Shown here piece after piece: positions 33,223 to 43,774 of a stretch of 64,000 nucleotides of DNA (position 1 is its first letter; every line of letters begins with the position of its first letter). The DNA comes from UBA1479 sp002706405. GTDB taxonomy: Bacteria > Pseudomonadota > Alphaproteobacteria > Rhodospirillales > Casp-alpha2. Both the position numbers and the translations under genes were made by a program. Location: NCBI GenBank assembly GCA_963972255.1, contig CAXATO010000013.1, positions 56,609 to 120,608 on the forward strand. Reading direction: 5' to 3'. A model generated the notes under the pieces. The model was not told the origin of the DNA. It did no database searches and saw only the letters and a program-made list of their open reading frames with translations.

Positions 33223-33384
33223 CCCTACCCTCATGTATGGGGATCAGGTATGGGCCCCGCGCATGGGCCGGCGGCCTTGCCAGGTTCGGGCTTGGAGGCC
33301 TTGCGGCCAGGGGCCGGGCCAGCGTAAAACCGGACCTCATCCGCACCGCCGTGACCCGGCCCGGAAACAGGACAACGCAGTTCC

Positions 33385-34149
33385 ATGATTGATGCCCTCG
33401 TCAAAGGCGTCCAGCAACTGGGCGACAAGAAAACCCAGAAACCCTTGTGGATTTCCATCGCCGTGGCCTTGGGCGTGTTCGTCCTGCTGTGGACGACCTC
33501 GGGCGCGCTCATCAAATACACGGCCGTGTTCGATATCGGCTGGCTGGAAACCATTGCCGACGGGCTGGGCTGGGCCTTGGTGCTGGTCCTGACCTGGGCC
33601 TTGTTCCCCGGCGTCGTGTCGGCCGTGGTCACTTTGTTCCTGGATCAGATCGCAGCCTCGGTCGAGGCCCGCCACTACCCGGACCTGGGCCCGGCCGAAG
33701 GTCAGGCGGTCAGCGAACAGATCATCGCCGCCCTGCGCTTTCTCGGCGTCATGGTGACCCTCAACCTGGTGATCCTGCCGACCCTGCTGATGGGGCCGGT
33801 CTATCCGGTGCTGTTCTATTGCGTGAACGGCTACCTGCTGGGCCGCGAGTATTTCGAAATGGTCGCCGCCCGGCGCGTCGATCTGAAAAGCACCCTGCGG
33901 CTGCGCCAAGCCCACGGCGGGCAAATGTTCCTGACCGGGGTCGCCATTGCCTTTCTTTTGACAATTCCCGTGGTCAATCTTCTGACCCCGGTGATCGCCA
34001 CCGCGGCCATGGTTCACCAGTTCGAAAAATGGCGGCGGCGGGACAACCGGGGACAATCGGCGGGGACCGGCAGCGGCCCCGCGCAAGGCACCGATCTGAC
34101 CCGCCCGGCCGCCAACTCAATGCTGGACGGATCAGGGCCCAAGGCGTAA
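33385..34149 (+). CDS. EI24-domain (CysZ-like) membrane protein
   Basis: This is a 254-residue inner-membrane protein with about four hydrophobic regions and the EI24/CysZ hallmark NGYLLGREYFEMVAARR. CysZ of enterics is a sulfate permease; the role of alphaproteobacterial members is not established. The C-terminal 40 residues are polar and low-complexity. It heads a plus-strand group with a bactofilin and a small lipoprotein, spaced by 10 and 5 bp, suggesting one operon concerned with the envelope. Confidence 0.82.
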   Translation: MIDALVKGVQQLGDKKTQKPLWISIAVALGVFVLLWTTSGALIKYTAVFDIGWLETIADGLGWALVLVLTWALFPGVVSAVVTLFLDQIAASVEARHYPDLGPAEGQAVSEQIIAALRFLGVMVTLNLVILPTLLMGPVYPVLFYCVNGYLLGREYFEMVAARRVDLKSTLRLRQAHGGQMFLTGVAIAFLLTIPVVNLLTPVIATAAMVHQFEKWRRRDNRGQSAGTGSGPAQGTDLTRPAANSMLDGSGPKA

Positions 34150-34159
34150 GTAATTGGCT

Positions 34160-34741
34160 ATGTTTGGGAAGAAAAAGGGTGACCCGACCGCACCGGCCCC
34201 GGTCGCCCAAAAGGAAACTGACGTGAGCGACGAAACAAAAGACAACGACGGGGACCTCTCTGCACCACCCCTGAAGCCATTTTCCCGCAAGGGCTCCCAC
34301 GCGCCCAAACCGCCCACGTCGTCGGGCATGTCGTCCGAGATGCACCGCCGTCCGCCGGAAGTGCCGACCTCGGCACGGCGAATCGACCGCGCGCGCTCGC
34401 TTGATGCCGGCTCCGATCAGAAACGCCTGATCGTCGGCCGCGATATTTCCCTGACCGGCGAGATCACCTCCTGCGACCGCTTGGTCGTCGAAGGCCAGGT
34501 CGAGGTCACCCTGCCGACCGCGCGCCTGATCGAAGTCGCCCCCACGGGCGTGTTCAAGGGCAATGCCGATGTCGAGGAAGCCGATATTTCCGGCCGTTTC
34601 GAAGGCGAACTGATTGCCCGCGGGCGCTTGGTCGTCCGCGCCGGCGGCCGCGTCCAGGGCAAGATCCGCTATGGCCGGATCGTCATCGAGCAAGGTGGCG
34701 AGATTTCCGGCGACATGCAGACCCTCGACGAGGGCGAATAG
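34160..34741 (+). CDS. Bactofilin family polymer-forming protein
   Basis: Bactofilins self-assemble into beta-helical filaments that localise cell-wall enzymes or stalk and shape proteins. The 193-residue product has a lysine-rich start (MFGKKKGD), a disordered region to about residue 95, then the bactofilin core (LIVGRDISLTGEITSCDRLV) of repeated short beta-turns ending QGKIRYGRIVIEQGGEISGD. ATG 34160 is favoured over TTG 34154. It is cotranscribed with the EI24 gene upstream and the lipoprotein gene downstream. Confidence 0.92.
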   Translation: MFGKKKGDPTAPAPVAQKETDVSDETKDNDGDLSAPPLKPFSRKGSHAPKPPTSSGMSSEMHRRPPEVPTSARRIDRARSLDAGSDQKRLIVGRDISLTGEITSCDRLVVEGQVEVTLPTARLIEVAPTGVFKGNADVEEADISGRFEGELIARGRLVVRAGGRVQGKIRYGRIVIEQGGEISGDMQTLDEGE

Positions 34742-34746
34742 GCCCG

Positions 34747-35163
34747 GTGGCTCGTCCGCGCCACCTGAGGTTTTCCGCTCCCCTGATTCTCGGCCTGTTT
34801 CTGGCCGGCTGCGCCGGTGACGGCCTGATGCCCGCCGAGCCGGCGGCGCCGGTCGTGGCCGCCGTCACGGCGCAACCCAAGATCACGGCCCCGCCGCCCT
34901 TGCCCCCCATTTCCGCCCAGGCGGTTCTCGGCTATTCCCGCCCGGACCTGGTCGCCACCTTCGGCGCCCCGGCCTTCAGCCGCGTCGACAAGGGCGCCGA
35001 AATTCTGCGTTTCCGGGGCGAGGGCTGCGTGCTCGACGTGTTCCTGTACAAGGACGCCAAGGACGCCGCCGCCCGGGTCGCCCATTTCGAAGCCCGCGAC
35101 GAGGCCGGAAAGGCGGCGGACCGCCAAGCCTGCGTCAACAGGACGCCGCGCGCCCGGGGCTAG
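34747..35163 (+). CDS. Small predicted lipoprotein
   Basis: This is a 138-residue protein with a lipoprotein signal (LILGLFLAGC, Cys near residue 22), a Pro/Ala-rich linker, and a compact domain with GYSRPDLVATFGAPAFSRVD and LDVFLYKD. The latter resembles the SmpA/BamE-type fold seen in many small outer-membrane lipoproteins. The start is GTG 34747, five bases after the bactofilin stop. No function is assigned; coupling to a bactofilin suggests an envelope role. Confidence 0.75.
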   Translation: MARPRHLRFSAPLILGLFLAGCAGDGLMPAEPAAPVVAAVTAQPKITAPPPLPPISAQAVLGYSRPDLVATFGAPAFSRVDKGAEILRFRGEGCVLDVFLYKDAKDAAARVAHFEARDEAGKAADRQACVNRTPRARG

Positions 35164-35178
35164 TCCCCCGGCGGGTAC

Positions 35179-35811
35179 TTAAACTGTCTTTCCCTTGAAA
35201 CGGCACAGATCGGCAACGACGCAATCCTGGCAGTCGGGCTTGCGCGCCTTGCACACGTAGCGCCCGTGCAGGATCAGCCAGTGATGGGCATGGCGCAGGT
35301 AGGCCGGCGGCGTCACCTTCAGCAGTTTTTTCTCGACCGCGAGCGGCGTCTTGCCGGGCGCGATTCCGGTGCGGTTGCCGATCCGGAACAGGTGGGTGTC
35401 GACGGCGATGGTCGGCTCGCCGAAGGCGATGTTGCGCACCACGTTGGCGGTCTTGCGCCCGACGCCGGGCAGGGCTTCCAGGGCTTCCTGGTCGTTGGGC
35501 ACGACCGAGCCGTGCCGTTCGATCAGGATGTTGGACAACTTGTAGACGTTGGCCGCCTTGTTTCGGTACAGGCCGATCGTCTTCACGTAGTCGCGGATTT
35601 TCGCCTCACCCAGGGCGGCCATCTTTTCCGGCGTGTCGGCGACCTTGAACAAGGGGCCCGTCGCCTTGTTGACCCCGACGTCCGTGGCCTGGGCCGACAA
35701 CACCACCGCGACCAGCAGGGTGAACGGGTTGACCCAGTCCAGCTCTCCCTTGGGTTCCGGGTTCTGGGCCTGAAGGCGGCGGTAAAATTCTTCGACGTCG
35801 GCTTTTTTCAT
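35179..35811 (-). CDS. nth: Endonuclease III
   Basis: This base-excision-repair DNA glycosylase/AP lyase removes oxidised pyrimidines. The 210-residue protein has the helix-hairpin-helix LPGVGRKTANVV containing the catalytic Lys, the catalytic Asp in AVDTHLFR, and the C-terminal [4Fe-4S] loop CKARKPDCQDCVVADLC with C-x6-C-x2-C-x5-C spacing. ATG 35811 gives the family's normal N-terminus (MKKADVEEFYRRL); an open frame to 35976 overlaps the divergent DUF2244 gene and is rejected. It is convergent with the lipoprotein gene, 15 bp apart. Confidence 0.96.
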   Translation of the reverse strand: MKKADVEEFYRRLQAQNPEPKGELDWVNPFTLLVAVVLSAQATDVGVNKATGPLFKVADTPEKMAALGEAKIRDYVKTIGLYRNKAANVYKLSNILIERHGSVVPNDQEALEALPGVGRKTANVVRNIAFGEPTIAVDTHLFRIGNRTGIAPGKTPLAVEKKLLKVTPPAYLRHAHHWLILHGRYVCKARKPDCQDCVVADLCRFKGKTV

Positions 35812-35862
35812 GACGCGCCTAGAGTAGGAATAATCTTGTCCAAGTAAAGCAGGGACGCGATC

Positions 35863-36387
35863 ATGGGACCCATGAGCACGATCGATATCGCATATGACCG
35901 TACGGATGATCCGGACGCCTGCCTGTTCCGCACGGAACTGAGGCCCCATCGCTCGAGCACGCTGAAGGGCGTGCATATCTTCATGTGGGTGCTGGCCGTG
36001 TTCTGGGTGCCGCTGTCCGTGCTGTTCATCATGATCGGCGCCTGGCCGGTGTTTCCCTTCATGGGGGTCGAGATTTTATTGCTCTATGGCCTGCTGCGCC
36101 TGAATCTCCGGCGCGGGACCGAGGTCGAGACCATCGCCGTCACGGCGCGGGAGCTGAGCGTCGAGCGCGTCACCCATTGGGGCCGCCATCATCGCTGGGC
36201 CTTTCAGCCGCAATGGCTGCAGGTGCTGGTCGATGAAACCCGCGGCCGGGGCTCGCGCCTGTTGCTGCGCTCCCACGGGCGGTCCCTGGCGATCGGCCGG
36301 TTTCTCACGCTGGAGGAAAAGACCAGCGTCGCCAATCAGCTGAAACAGGTGTTGGCCGACCTGCGCAAGCCGGCGCTGGGAACCTAG
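35863..36387 (+). CDS. DUF2244 membrane protein
   Basis: The 174-residue protein has a polar N-terminus, two adjacent membrane helices (HIFMWVLAVFWVPLSVLFIM and AWPVFPFMGVEILLLYGLL) and a cytoplasmic C-terminal half with VTARELSVERVTHWGRHH. This is the pattern of DUF2244, a family of unknown function common in alphaproteobacteria. It is divergent from nth with about 50 bp between starts and convergent with dapB. Confidence 0.82.
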   Translation: MGPMSTIDIAYDRTDDPDACLFRTELRPHRSSTLKGVHIFMWVLAVFWVPLSVLFIMIGAWPVFPFMGVEILLLYGLLRLNLRRGTEVETIAVTARELSVERVTHWGRHHRWAFQPQWLQVLVDETRGRGSRLLLRSHGRSLAIGRFLTLEEKTSVANQLKQVLADLRKPALGT

Positions 36388-36399
36388 CCCGGGTTCCGT

Positions 36400-37200
36400 T
36401 CAGGCAAGGCCCAGAACATCCCGCATGGAATACAGGCCCGGCGCCCGGCCGTCGCACCACAGGGCGGCGCGCACCGCACCACGGGCGAAGATCTCGCGCG
36501 AGGCGGCCCGATGGGTCAGCTCGATGCGCTCCGACGGCCCGGCGAAAATCACCGTATGGTCGCCGACCACGTCGCCGCCGCGCAGGGTGGCATAGCCGAT
36601 GGCCTGATCGGGGCGCGGGCCGGTATGGCCTTCGCGCGACAGCACCGCGTTGGCGTCATGGTCGATGCCGCGGCCTTCGGCGGCGGCCTTGCCCAGCATC
36701 AAGGCCGTGCCCGACGGCGCGTCGATCTTGTGCTTGTGATGCATTTCCACGACCTCGATGTCGTAATCGGGGCCAAGAAGGTCAGCCGCCTGACGGGCCA
36801 GGCCGACCAGAAGGTTCACGCCCAAGGACATGTTGCCCGCCTGCACGACGGCGGCCTTTTCCGCCGCCCCCTCGACGACCGATTGCTGATCGGCCGACAG
36901 GCCCGTGGTGCCGATGACCATGGCCGTGCCCGTATCGAAGGCGCAGGCCGCGTGGCCCGCCGTCGCCGCCGGCACCGTGAAGTCGATGACCACGTCGGAA
37001 GCTTCGAACAGGGCGTGGGCGTCGTCCATGACCACGGCCCCCACGGCCTCCGGCCCGACCAGCAAGCCTAAATCCTGACCGATGAAGGGGCTGCCCGGCT
37101 GCTCCGTGCCGCCGGCAAGCGTCGCGCCCTCGGTCGCCATCACGGTTTCGATCAGCATGCGCCCCATGCGCCCGCCGCAACCGACAATTCCGATGTTCAT
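36400..37200 (-). CDS. dapB: 4-hydroxy-tetrahydrodipicolinate reductase
   Basis: DapB makes tetrahydrodipicolinate in lysine and diaminopimelate synthesis, linking to peptidoglycan. The 266-residue enzyme has the dinucleotide-binding GIVGCGGRMGRMLIE at the N-terminus and the catalytic/substrate motif MHHKHKIDAPSGTALML. It is of normal length. It lies downstream of dnaJ, separated by a 245-bp gap that holds a palindromic repeat. Confidence 0.96.
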   Translation of the reverse strand: MNIGIVGCGGRMGRMLIETVMATEGATLAGGTEQPGSPFIGQDLGLLVGPEAVGAVVMDDAHALFEASDVVIDFTVPAATAGHAACAFDTGTAMVIGTTGLSADQQSVVEGAAEKAAVVQAGNMSLGVNLLVGLARQAADLLGPDYDIEVVEMHHKHKIDAPSGTALMLGKAAAEGRGIDHDANAVLSREGHTGPRPDQAIGYATLRGGDVVGDHTVIFAGPSERIELTHRAASREIFARGAVRAALWCDGRAPGLYSMRDVLGLA

Positions 37201-37273
37201 GAACTCAATCCTCGTGATCTACGTTGACGAGGAATCTATGGGTCGGTCCCTTGAAGTGAAAGCAAAAAACTTT

Positions 37274-37407
37274 CTTCTCCGTGTCCTTTGCGCCGCCTCT
37301 GTGTTCTCTGTGTCCCATTAATCAGCCGGGCCCAGGCCACGACCGTGCCGGGCGAGACGATGAAAGAATGGCTGGGGAGGGCACGGAGGAGCGCAGAGGT
37401 CACAGAG
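37274..37407. repeat. CTCTGTG palindromic repeat, copy A (between dapB and dnaJ)
   Basis: A left arm rich in CTCTGTG (37296-37320, ending TCCCATTA) and a right arm rich in CAGAG/CACAGAG (37365-37407) make an imperfect palindrome with a centre of about 45 bases. The centre shares TCAG, CCCAG and GACCGTGCC in the same order as copy B at 61262-61395, so these are members of one repeat family. It fills most of the dapB-dnaJ gap. Confidence 0.7.
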
Positions 37408-37445
37408 CGGTCGGAGACGGCCCGAACCGTCGAAGACCGACCGGC

Positions 37446-38594
37446 TTAGTCCTTCAGGTCTTCCCAGATTTCCTTGACCTTGTCGAAGAAGCCCGTCGAT
37501 TGCGGGCTCTGGGTCTTGGTGTCGCCGACCTTGTCGAACTCCTTGAGAAGTTCCTTCTGCTTGTCCGTCAGGTTCTGCGGCGTTTCGACGGTGACCTGGA
37601 TGAACATGTCGCCGCGCGACTTCGAACGCATGACCGACATACCCTTGCCCGCGAGGCGCAACTGGTGGCCCGTGGGCGTGCCGGCGGGAATGGTCACCCG
37701 CGCCCGCTTGCCGTCGATGGTCGGGACCTCGACCTGGCCGCCCAGGGCCGCCGTGGTCATGGGGATGGGCACGCGGCAATGGATGTCGGCGCCGTCGCGA
37801 TGGAAGAAGCGGTGCGGGCGGATGCCCAGAAACAGATACAGATCGCCCGGGGGCGCGCCCCGCAGGCCGGCCTCGCCCTCGCCCGCCAGGCGGATGCGGG
37901 TGCCGTCCTCGACCCCGGCGGGAATGGTCACCGACAGGGTCTTTTCCTTGTGCACGCGCCCAGCCCCGCCGCAGGTGCGGCAGGGATCCTTGATCACCGT
38001 GCCCCGGCCCTGACAGGCCGGACAGGTGCGTTCCACCGTGAAGAAGCCCGATTGCGAGCGCACACGCCCCGCCCCGCCGCAGGTGCCGCAGGTGATGGGA
38101 GCGGCGGCGTCCTCGGCCCCCGTGCCCTTGCAGGGCTCGCAGGCCACGGAGGTGGGAACGCGAATTTCCGCCTTCTTGCCGTTGAAGGCGTCTTCCAGCG
38201 ACAATTCCATGTTGTAGCGCAGGTCGGCGCCGTGGCCGCCGGCATGACCGCCGCGTCCGCCGCGCTGACCGCCCATGAACTCGCCGAACATTTCCTCGAA
38301 AATGTCGCCGAAGCCGGAAAAGCCCTGGCCGCCCGGATCGAAGCCGCCGCCACCGCCGCCGCCCTGTTCAAAGGCGGCATGGCCGAAGCGGTCGTAGGCC
38401 GCGCGCTTTTCCCCGTCCTTCAGAACTTCGTAAGCCTCGTTCAGTTCCTTGAACTTCTTCTCGGCTTCCTTGTCGTCGGGATTGCGGTCGGGATGGTATT
38501 TCATGGCGAGCTTGCGGTAAGCCGATTTCAGCTCACCGTCGTCGGCGTCCTTGTCGACGCCGAGAACCTCGTAGTAATCGCGCTTGTCAGCCAT
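37446..38594 (-). CDS. dnaJ: Chaperone protein DnaJ
   Basis: DnaJ delivers substrates to DnaK and stimulates its ATPase. The 382-residue protein has the J domain with HPD (MKYHPDRNPDD), a Gly/Phe-rich region, four zinc-binding repeats (CEPCKGTG, CGTCGGAG, CPACQGRG, CRTCGGAG) and the C-terminal substrate domain. ATG 38594 (MADKRDYYEVLGV) is preceded by GGGGA; the frame is open to 38630. It lies 97 bp downstream of dnaK. Confidence 0.97.
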   Translation of the reverse strand: MADKRDYYEVLGVDKDADDGELKSAYRKLAMKYHPDRNPDDKEAEKKFKELNEAYEVLKDGEKRAAYDRFGHAAFEQGGGGGGGFDPGGQGFSGFGDIFEEMFGEFMGGQRGGRGGHAGGHGADLRYNMELSLEDAFNGKKAEIRVPTSVACEPCKGTGAEDAAAPITCGTCGGAGRVRSQSGFFTVERTCPACQGRGTVIKDPCRTCGGAGRVHKEKTLSVTIPAGVEDGTRIRLAGEGEAGLRGAPPGDLYLFLGIRPHRFFHRDGADIHCRVPIPMTTAALGGQVEVPTIDGKRARVTIPAGTPTGHQLRLAGKGMSVMRSKSRGDMFIQVTVETPQNLTDKQKELLKEFDKVGDTKTQSPQSTGFFDKVKEIWEDLKD

Positions 38595-38691
38595 GGTCGG
38601 GTCCCCTACCGGACATGGGCACAAAGGCAACCGGATCCAGGGCCGCGGCGGATGAAGTCATTACGTCTCACCCGCCGACGGCCCGTTTGGA

Positions 38692-40650
<1,959 letters not shown>

Positions 40651-40858
40651 GTGCTCAGTCCTTTTCCTTTCGGCAAACCGTCCCGGGGCCCGATTGCGGC
40701 GCCCGCCTGCGGCTTCCATCAATGTTTCAGGTGCTGCTTAACCCATGCCCGGCCGGATGAAAAGTTCCCATCCGATAATCTTAGAAACCAGTCTACAAGG
40801 CCCAGGGTTAACAGGCTCCTGCCAAAACCGCATCAAAGACCTTTGCGGCTCGCGGGTT

Positions 40859-40887
40859 ATATAAGCGGGCGTGATCCAGCCCGCAAC
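40859..40887 (-). promoter_or_regulatory. Candidate RpoH (sigma32) promoter for dnaK-dnaJ
   Basis: On the minus strand GTTG (40887-40884) is followed after 18 bp by CTTATAT (40865-40859), close to the alphaproteobacterial RpoH pattern CTTG-N17/18-CYTATnT. A second, weaker candidate is CTTG (40799-40796) - 17 bp - TTATCGG. No CIRCE element is visible. Confidence 0.45.
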
Positions 40888-40938
40888 CCGGCCGGCCGGC
40901 AAAAAGTTGCCGAAACGGCCCGGCTTTCCACGGGTTTT

Positions 40939-41694
40939 CTACAGTTCCTCGTTGACCTGGCCGCCGGCACCGCCGGCACCCTTTTCATACGCCTTGTTGC
41001 CGTCCTTGCCGTCGCCGCCCGCCGGCGCCGCGTCCTCGGCCGCGGCCGCCACGGGCTCCGGCTTGGGTCCGCCCTTGGTTACGCCGACCTTGGCCGGGCG
41101 CAGCAGACGGTCGTTCAGCATGTATCCGGCCTCGATGACCTGGGCCACCGTGCCCTGGGGCTGCGACGGATCGGGGACTTCGAACAGGGCCTCATGGGCG
41201 TTGGAATCGAAACGCTGGCCCAGGGGGTCAAGGCGCTTGATGCCGCTGCGCTCCAGCACGGAGAGCAACTCCCGCTCCGTCATCTCGACCCCGGTCATCA
41301 GGGTTTCCACGACCTCGGACGACTTGCGCGCCTCGGCGTCGACACTGTCGAGAGCGCGGCGCAGGTTGTCGCCCACGGACAGGATTTCCCGGGCGAAGGA
41401 CGTGATGGCGTATTTCGTGGCGTCCTGCTTGTCGCGCTCGGCGCGGCGGCGCACGTTTTCCGCTTCGGCCAGGGCGCGCAGCGTGCGGTCGTTGGCTTCC
41501 GCGACCTGGGCCTCCAGCTCGGCGATGCGCTGGGCCGGGTCCGCCACGCCCGCATCGGCCGCGTCGGCCGTCATGGACGGGATCGGCGGCTCGCCTTCCG
41601 GCGCCGCGTCGGACGCCGCGGCGGCCTCGGGGGCCTCGGGCTGCGCGTCTTCGGGCGCGGTGTCTGGGGTGTGCTCGGGGTTGGTGTCGGACAT
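40939..41694 (-). CDS. grpE: Nucleotide exchange factor GrpE
   Basis: GrpE releases ADP from DnaK. The 251-residue protein has an acidic, Ala/Pro-rich N-terminal tail, a long coiled coil (RIAELEAQVAEANDRTLRAL followed by AEAENVRRRAERDK), and the beta-domain (YMLNDRLLRPAKVGVTKGG). Its C-terminal tail (PEPVAAAAEDAAPAGGDGKD) is an extra Ala/Gly-rich extension compared with E. coli. AAGGAA lies 5 bases before the ATG. It sits between hrcA and dnaK. Confidence 0.96.
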   Translation of the reverse strand: MSDTNPEHTPDTAPEDAQPEAPEAAAASDAAPEGEPPIPSMTADAADAGVADPAQRIAELEAQVAEANDRTLRALAEAENVRRRAERDKQDATKYAITSFAREILSVGDNLRRALDSVDAEARKSSEVVETLMTGVEMTERELLSVLERSGIKRLDPLGQRFDSNAHEALFEVPDPSQPQGTVAQVIEAGYMLNDRLLRPAKVGVTKGGPKPEPVAAAAEDAAPAGGDGKDGNKAYEKGAGGAGGQVNEEL

Positions 41695-41750
41695 CTTCGT
41701 TCCTTCAGGGTGTTCCTTGCGGTTGGGATTCTGACCGCGCCGGGACCGGA

Positions 41751-42806
41751 TCAGCGGCGGCGGTCGGCGCCGATATAGCCGCCGATCAGATCGGCGGTGT
41801 AATCGACCATGGGGATGATACGGGAATAGTTCATGCGCGTCGGACCGATGACGCCGACGGCGCCGATGATCTGTTGCTGCTCGTTGCGATAGCTGCGCAC
41901 GACCATGGCGCAGCCGGATACGTTAAACAGGGTGTTGTCGGCGCCGATGAAGATCTGCACCCCGTCGGCGCGATCGGCCATGGAGAGAATTTTCAGCATC
42001 TGCTCCTTGGTTTCGAGGGCCGAGAACAGACTGCGGATGCGCTCCAGGTCGGTGACCAGATTGACGTCTTCCAGCAGATGGGCCTGGCCGCGCACGATCA
42101 GCGAGCCGCCGGGCCCGGTATCGCCGCCGGCCCAGGTCGCGAGCCCGCCTTCGACCAGACGCGCGGTCAGCTCGTCAAGCTGCGCGCGCTGGCTTTCCAG
42201 CTCGTTCATGATGCCGTCATAGGCGTCGGAGATGCTGCGCCCGACCAGTTTGGCCGACAGGTAGTTGGTCGCCTGCACCAGGGCCGAGGCCGGCAGGTCC
42301 GCCGGGATTTCCATGATGCGGTTTTCGACCACGCCCGATTCCGTGACCAGAATGACCAGGGCCCGACCCGGGCTGAGGTGCACGAATTCGATATGCTTCA
42401 AGGGGCTTTCGGTCTTGGGCGCCAACACCAGGGACGCGCAATGGGCGAGCCCCGACAGGGTCTGCGTCGCCTGCGCCAGCAATCCCTCGACGGAATTGGC
42501 GGTGCCGGCGCACTGGCTTTTGATGGAGGCGCGCTCGGCCTCGGTCAGGTTGCCGACCTCGAGCAGACCGTCGACGTAAAGCCGCAAACCCGTTTCCGTC
42601 GGCAGGCGCCCGGCCGAGGTATGGGGCGAGAACAGCAGGCCCATGTCCTCGAGATCGGCCATGACGTTGCGCACCGTCGCCGGCGACAGGGTCACCGGCA
42701 GGCGGCGGGCCAGGGTGCGCGAGCCCACGGGCTCGCCGGTCTCGACGAAGCTTTCGACGATTTCCCGGAAAATCTGGCGCGAACGGTCGTTCAGTTCTTC
42801 AATCAA
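41751..42806 (-). CDS. hrcA: Heat-inducible transcription repressor HrcA
   Basis: HrcA represses groESL-type operons through CIRCE elements. The 351-residue protein has a winged-helix N-terminus (SRTLARRLPVTLSPATVRNV) followed by GLLFSPHTSAGRLPTETGLR, the family signature. The start is a TTG at 42806 with GAGGAA five bases before it, since no in-frame ATG exists upstream without a stop. CIRCE was looked for and not found in this window, so its targets are elsewhere, probably groESL. It heads hrcA-grpE-dnaK-dnaJ. Confidence 0.95.
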   Translation of the reverse strand: MIEELNDRSRQIFREIVESFVETGEPVGSRTLARRLPVTLSPATVRNVMADLEDMGLLFSPHTSAGRLPTETGLRLYVDGLLEVGNLTEAERASIKSQCAGTANSVEGLLAQATQTLSGLAHCASLVLAPKTESPLKHIEFVHLSPGRALVILVTESGVVENRIMEIPADLPASALVQATNYLSAKLVGRSISDAYDGIMNELESQRAQLDELTARLVEGGLATWAGGDTGPGGSLIVRGQAHLLEDVNLVTDLERIRSLFSALETKEQMLKILSMADRADGVQIFIGADNTLFNVSGCAMVVRSYRNEQQQIIGAVGVIGPTRMNYSRIIPMVDYTADLIGGYIGADRRR

Positions 42807-43049
42807 GGCAGTTCCTCGATCATGGCCATGGCTTGGTCAGCGGTCGGATCAGGGTCGCGGACGTTGGGTGACGGTAAAATTCAGGCTTGCGCGGAATTTA
42901 GTCGTCGGACCGCCCGAGCGCAATGGGGGGCGGGCCAAGAGCCGATCCGGCGCCCCCGCAAACGACCCATAACCAATTGCCGGGTTTACCGGCGCCCCCG
43001 GCGGGGCTAGGGTCACGCCGAACAGACCATCTTCGGGGGGAATTTATAT

Positions 43050-43769
43050 ATGAGACCATCGGGCCGCGCCGCCGATCAGTTGCGCGACATCGTGCTGGAG
43101 CCGGGATACGCCAAGTATGCCGAAGGATCGTGCATGGCGCGGTTCGGAGAAACCCATGTGCTCTGCGCCGCCACGGTGGAAGAACGGGTCCCCGGCTGGA
43201 TGCGCGATTCCGGCAAGGGCTGGGTCACGGCGGAATACGGCATGCTGCCGCGCTCGACCCACAGCCGCACCAACCGCGAAGCCGCGCGCGGCGGCCAATC
43301 GGGCCGCACCCAGGAAATTCAGCGCCTGATCGGCCGCAGTTTGCGCGCGATCACCGATTTGAAGGCCATGGGCGAAATCCAGGTCCGTCTGGACTGCGAC
43401 GTGATCCAGGCCGACGGCGGCACCCGCACGGCCGCCATCACCGGCTCCTACGTGGCGCTGCATCTGGCGTTTCAGCGCTGCGTCGACCTGGGCCTGATGA
43501 AGGCCGTTCCGCTGACCGACCAGGTCGCCGCGGTGTCCTGCGGCATCTTCAAGGACAACGAGGTCCTGGATCTGGATTACGCCGAGGATTCGTCGGCCCA
43601 GGCGGACGCCAACTTCGTGTTCACGGGCCGCGGCGGGATCGTGGAAATCCAGGGCACGGCCGAGGACGCGCCGTTTTCGCCCGAGCAGTTCGACAGTCTG
43701 ATGGCGTTGGCGCGCAAAGGCATCGATGAACTATGCCAAGCGCAACGCCAGGCCATCGGGTTGGAGTAG
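43050..43769 (+). CDS. rph: Ribonuclease PH
   Basis: This phosphorolytic 3' exoribonuclease trims tRNA 3' ends. The 239-residue enzyme starts MRPSGRAADQLRDI and shows GETHVLCAATVEERVPGW, the GRTQEIQRLIGRSLRA phosphate-binding segment and the DCDVIQADGGTRTAAITG metal site. Length is normal. It is divergent from hrcA, and a GGGGGGAA ribosome site lies before the ATG. rdgB follows after 5 bp. Confidence 0.97.
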   Translation: MRPSGRAADQLRDIVLEPGYAKYAEGSCMARFGETHVLCAATVEERVPGWMRDSGKGWVTAEYGMLPRSTHSRTNREAARGGQSGRTQEIQRLIGRSLRAITDLKAMGEIQVRLDCDVIQADGGTRTAAITGSYVALHLAFQRCVDLGLMKAVPLTDQVAAVSCGIFKDNEVLDLDYAEDSSAQADANFVFTGRGGIVEIQGTAEDAPFSPEQFDSLMALARKGIDELCQAQRQAIGLE

Positions 43770-43774
43770 GCGCC

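Noticed and set aside
33116..33384. A small gene in the 269-bp gap between the kinase and EI24 genes
   Set aside because: The open frames here are extensions or shadows of neighbours without ribosome sites. Only a promoter candidate is supported.
42807..43049. CIRCE operator expected near hrcA
   Set aside because: I looked for TTAGCACTC-N9-GAGTGCTAA around hrcA, grpE and dnaK and found nothing close.
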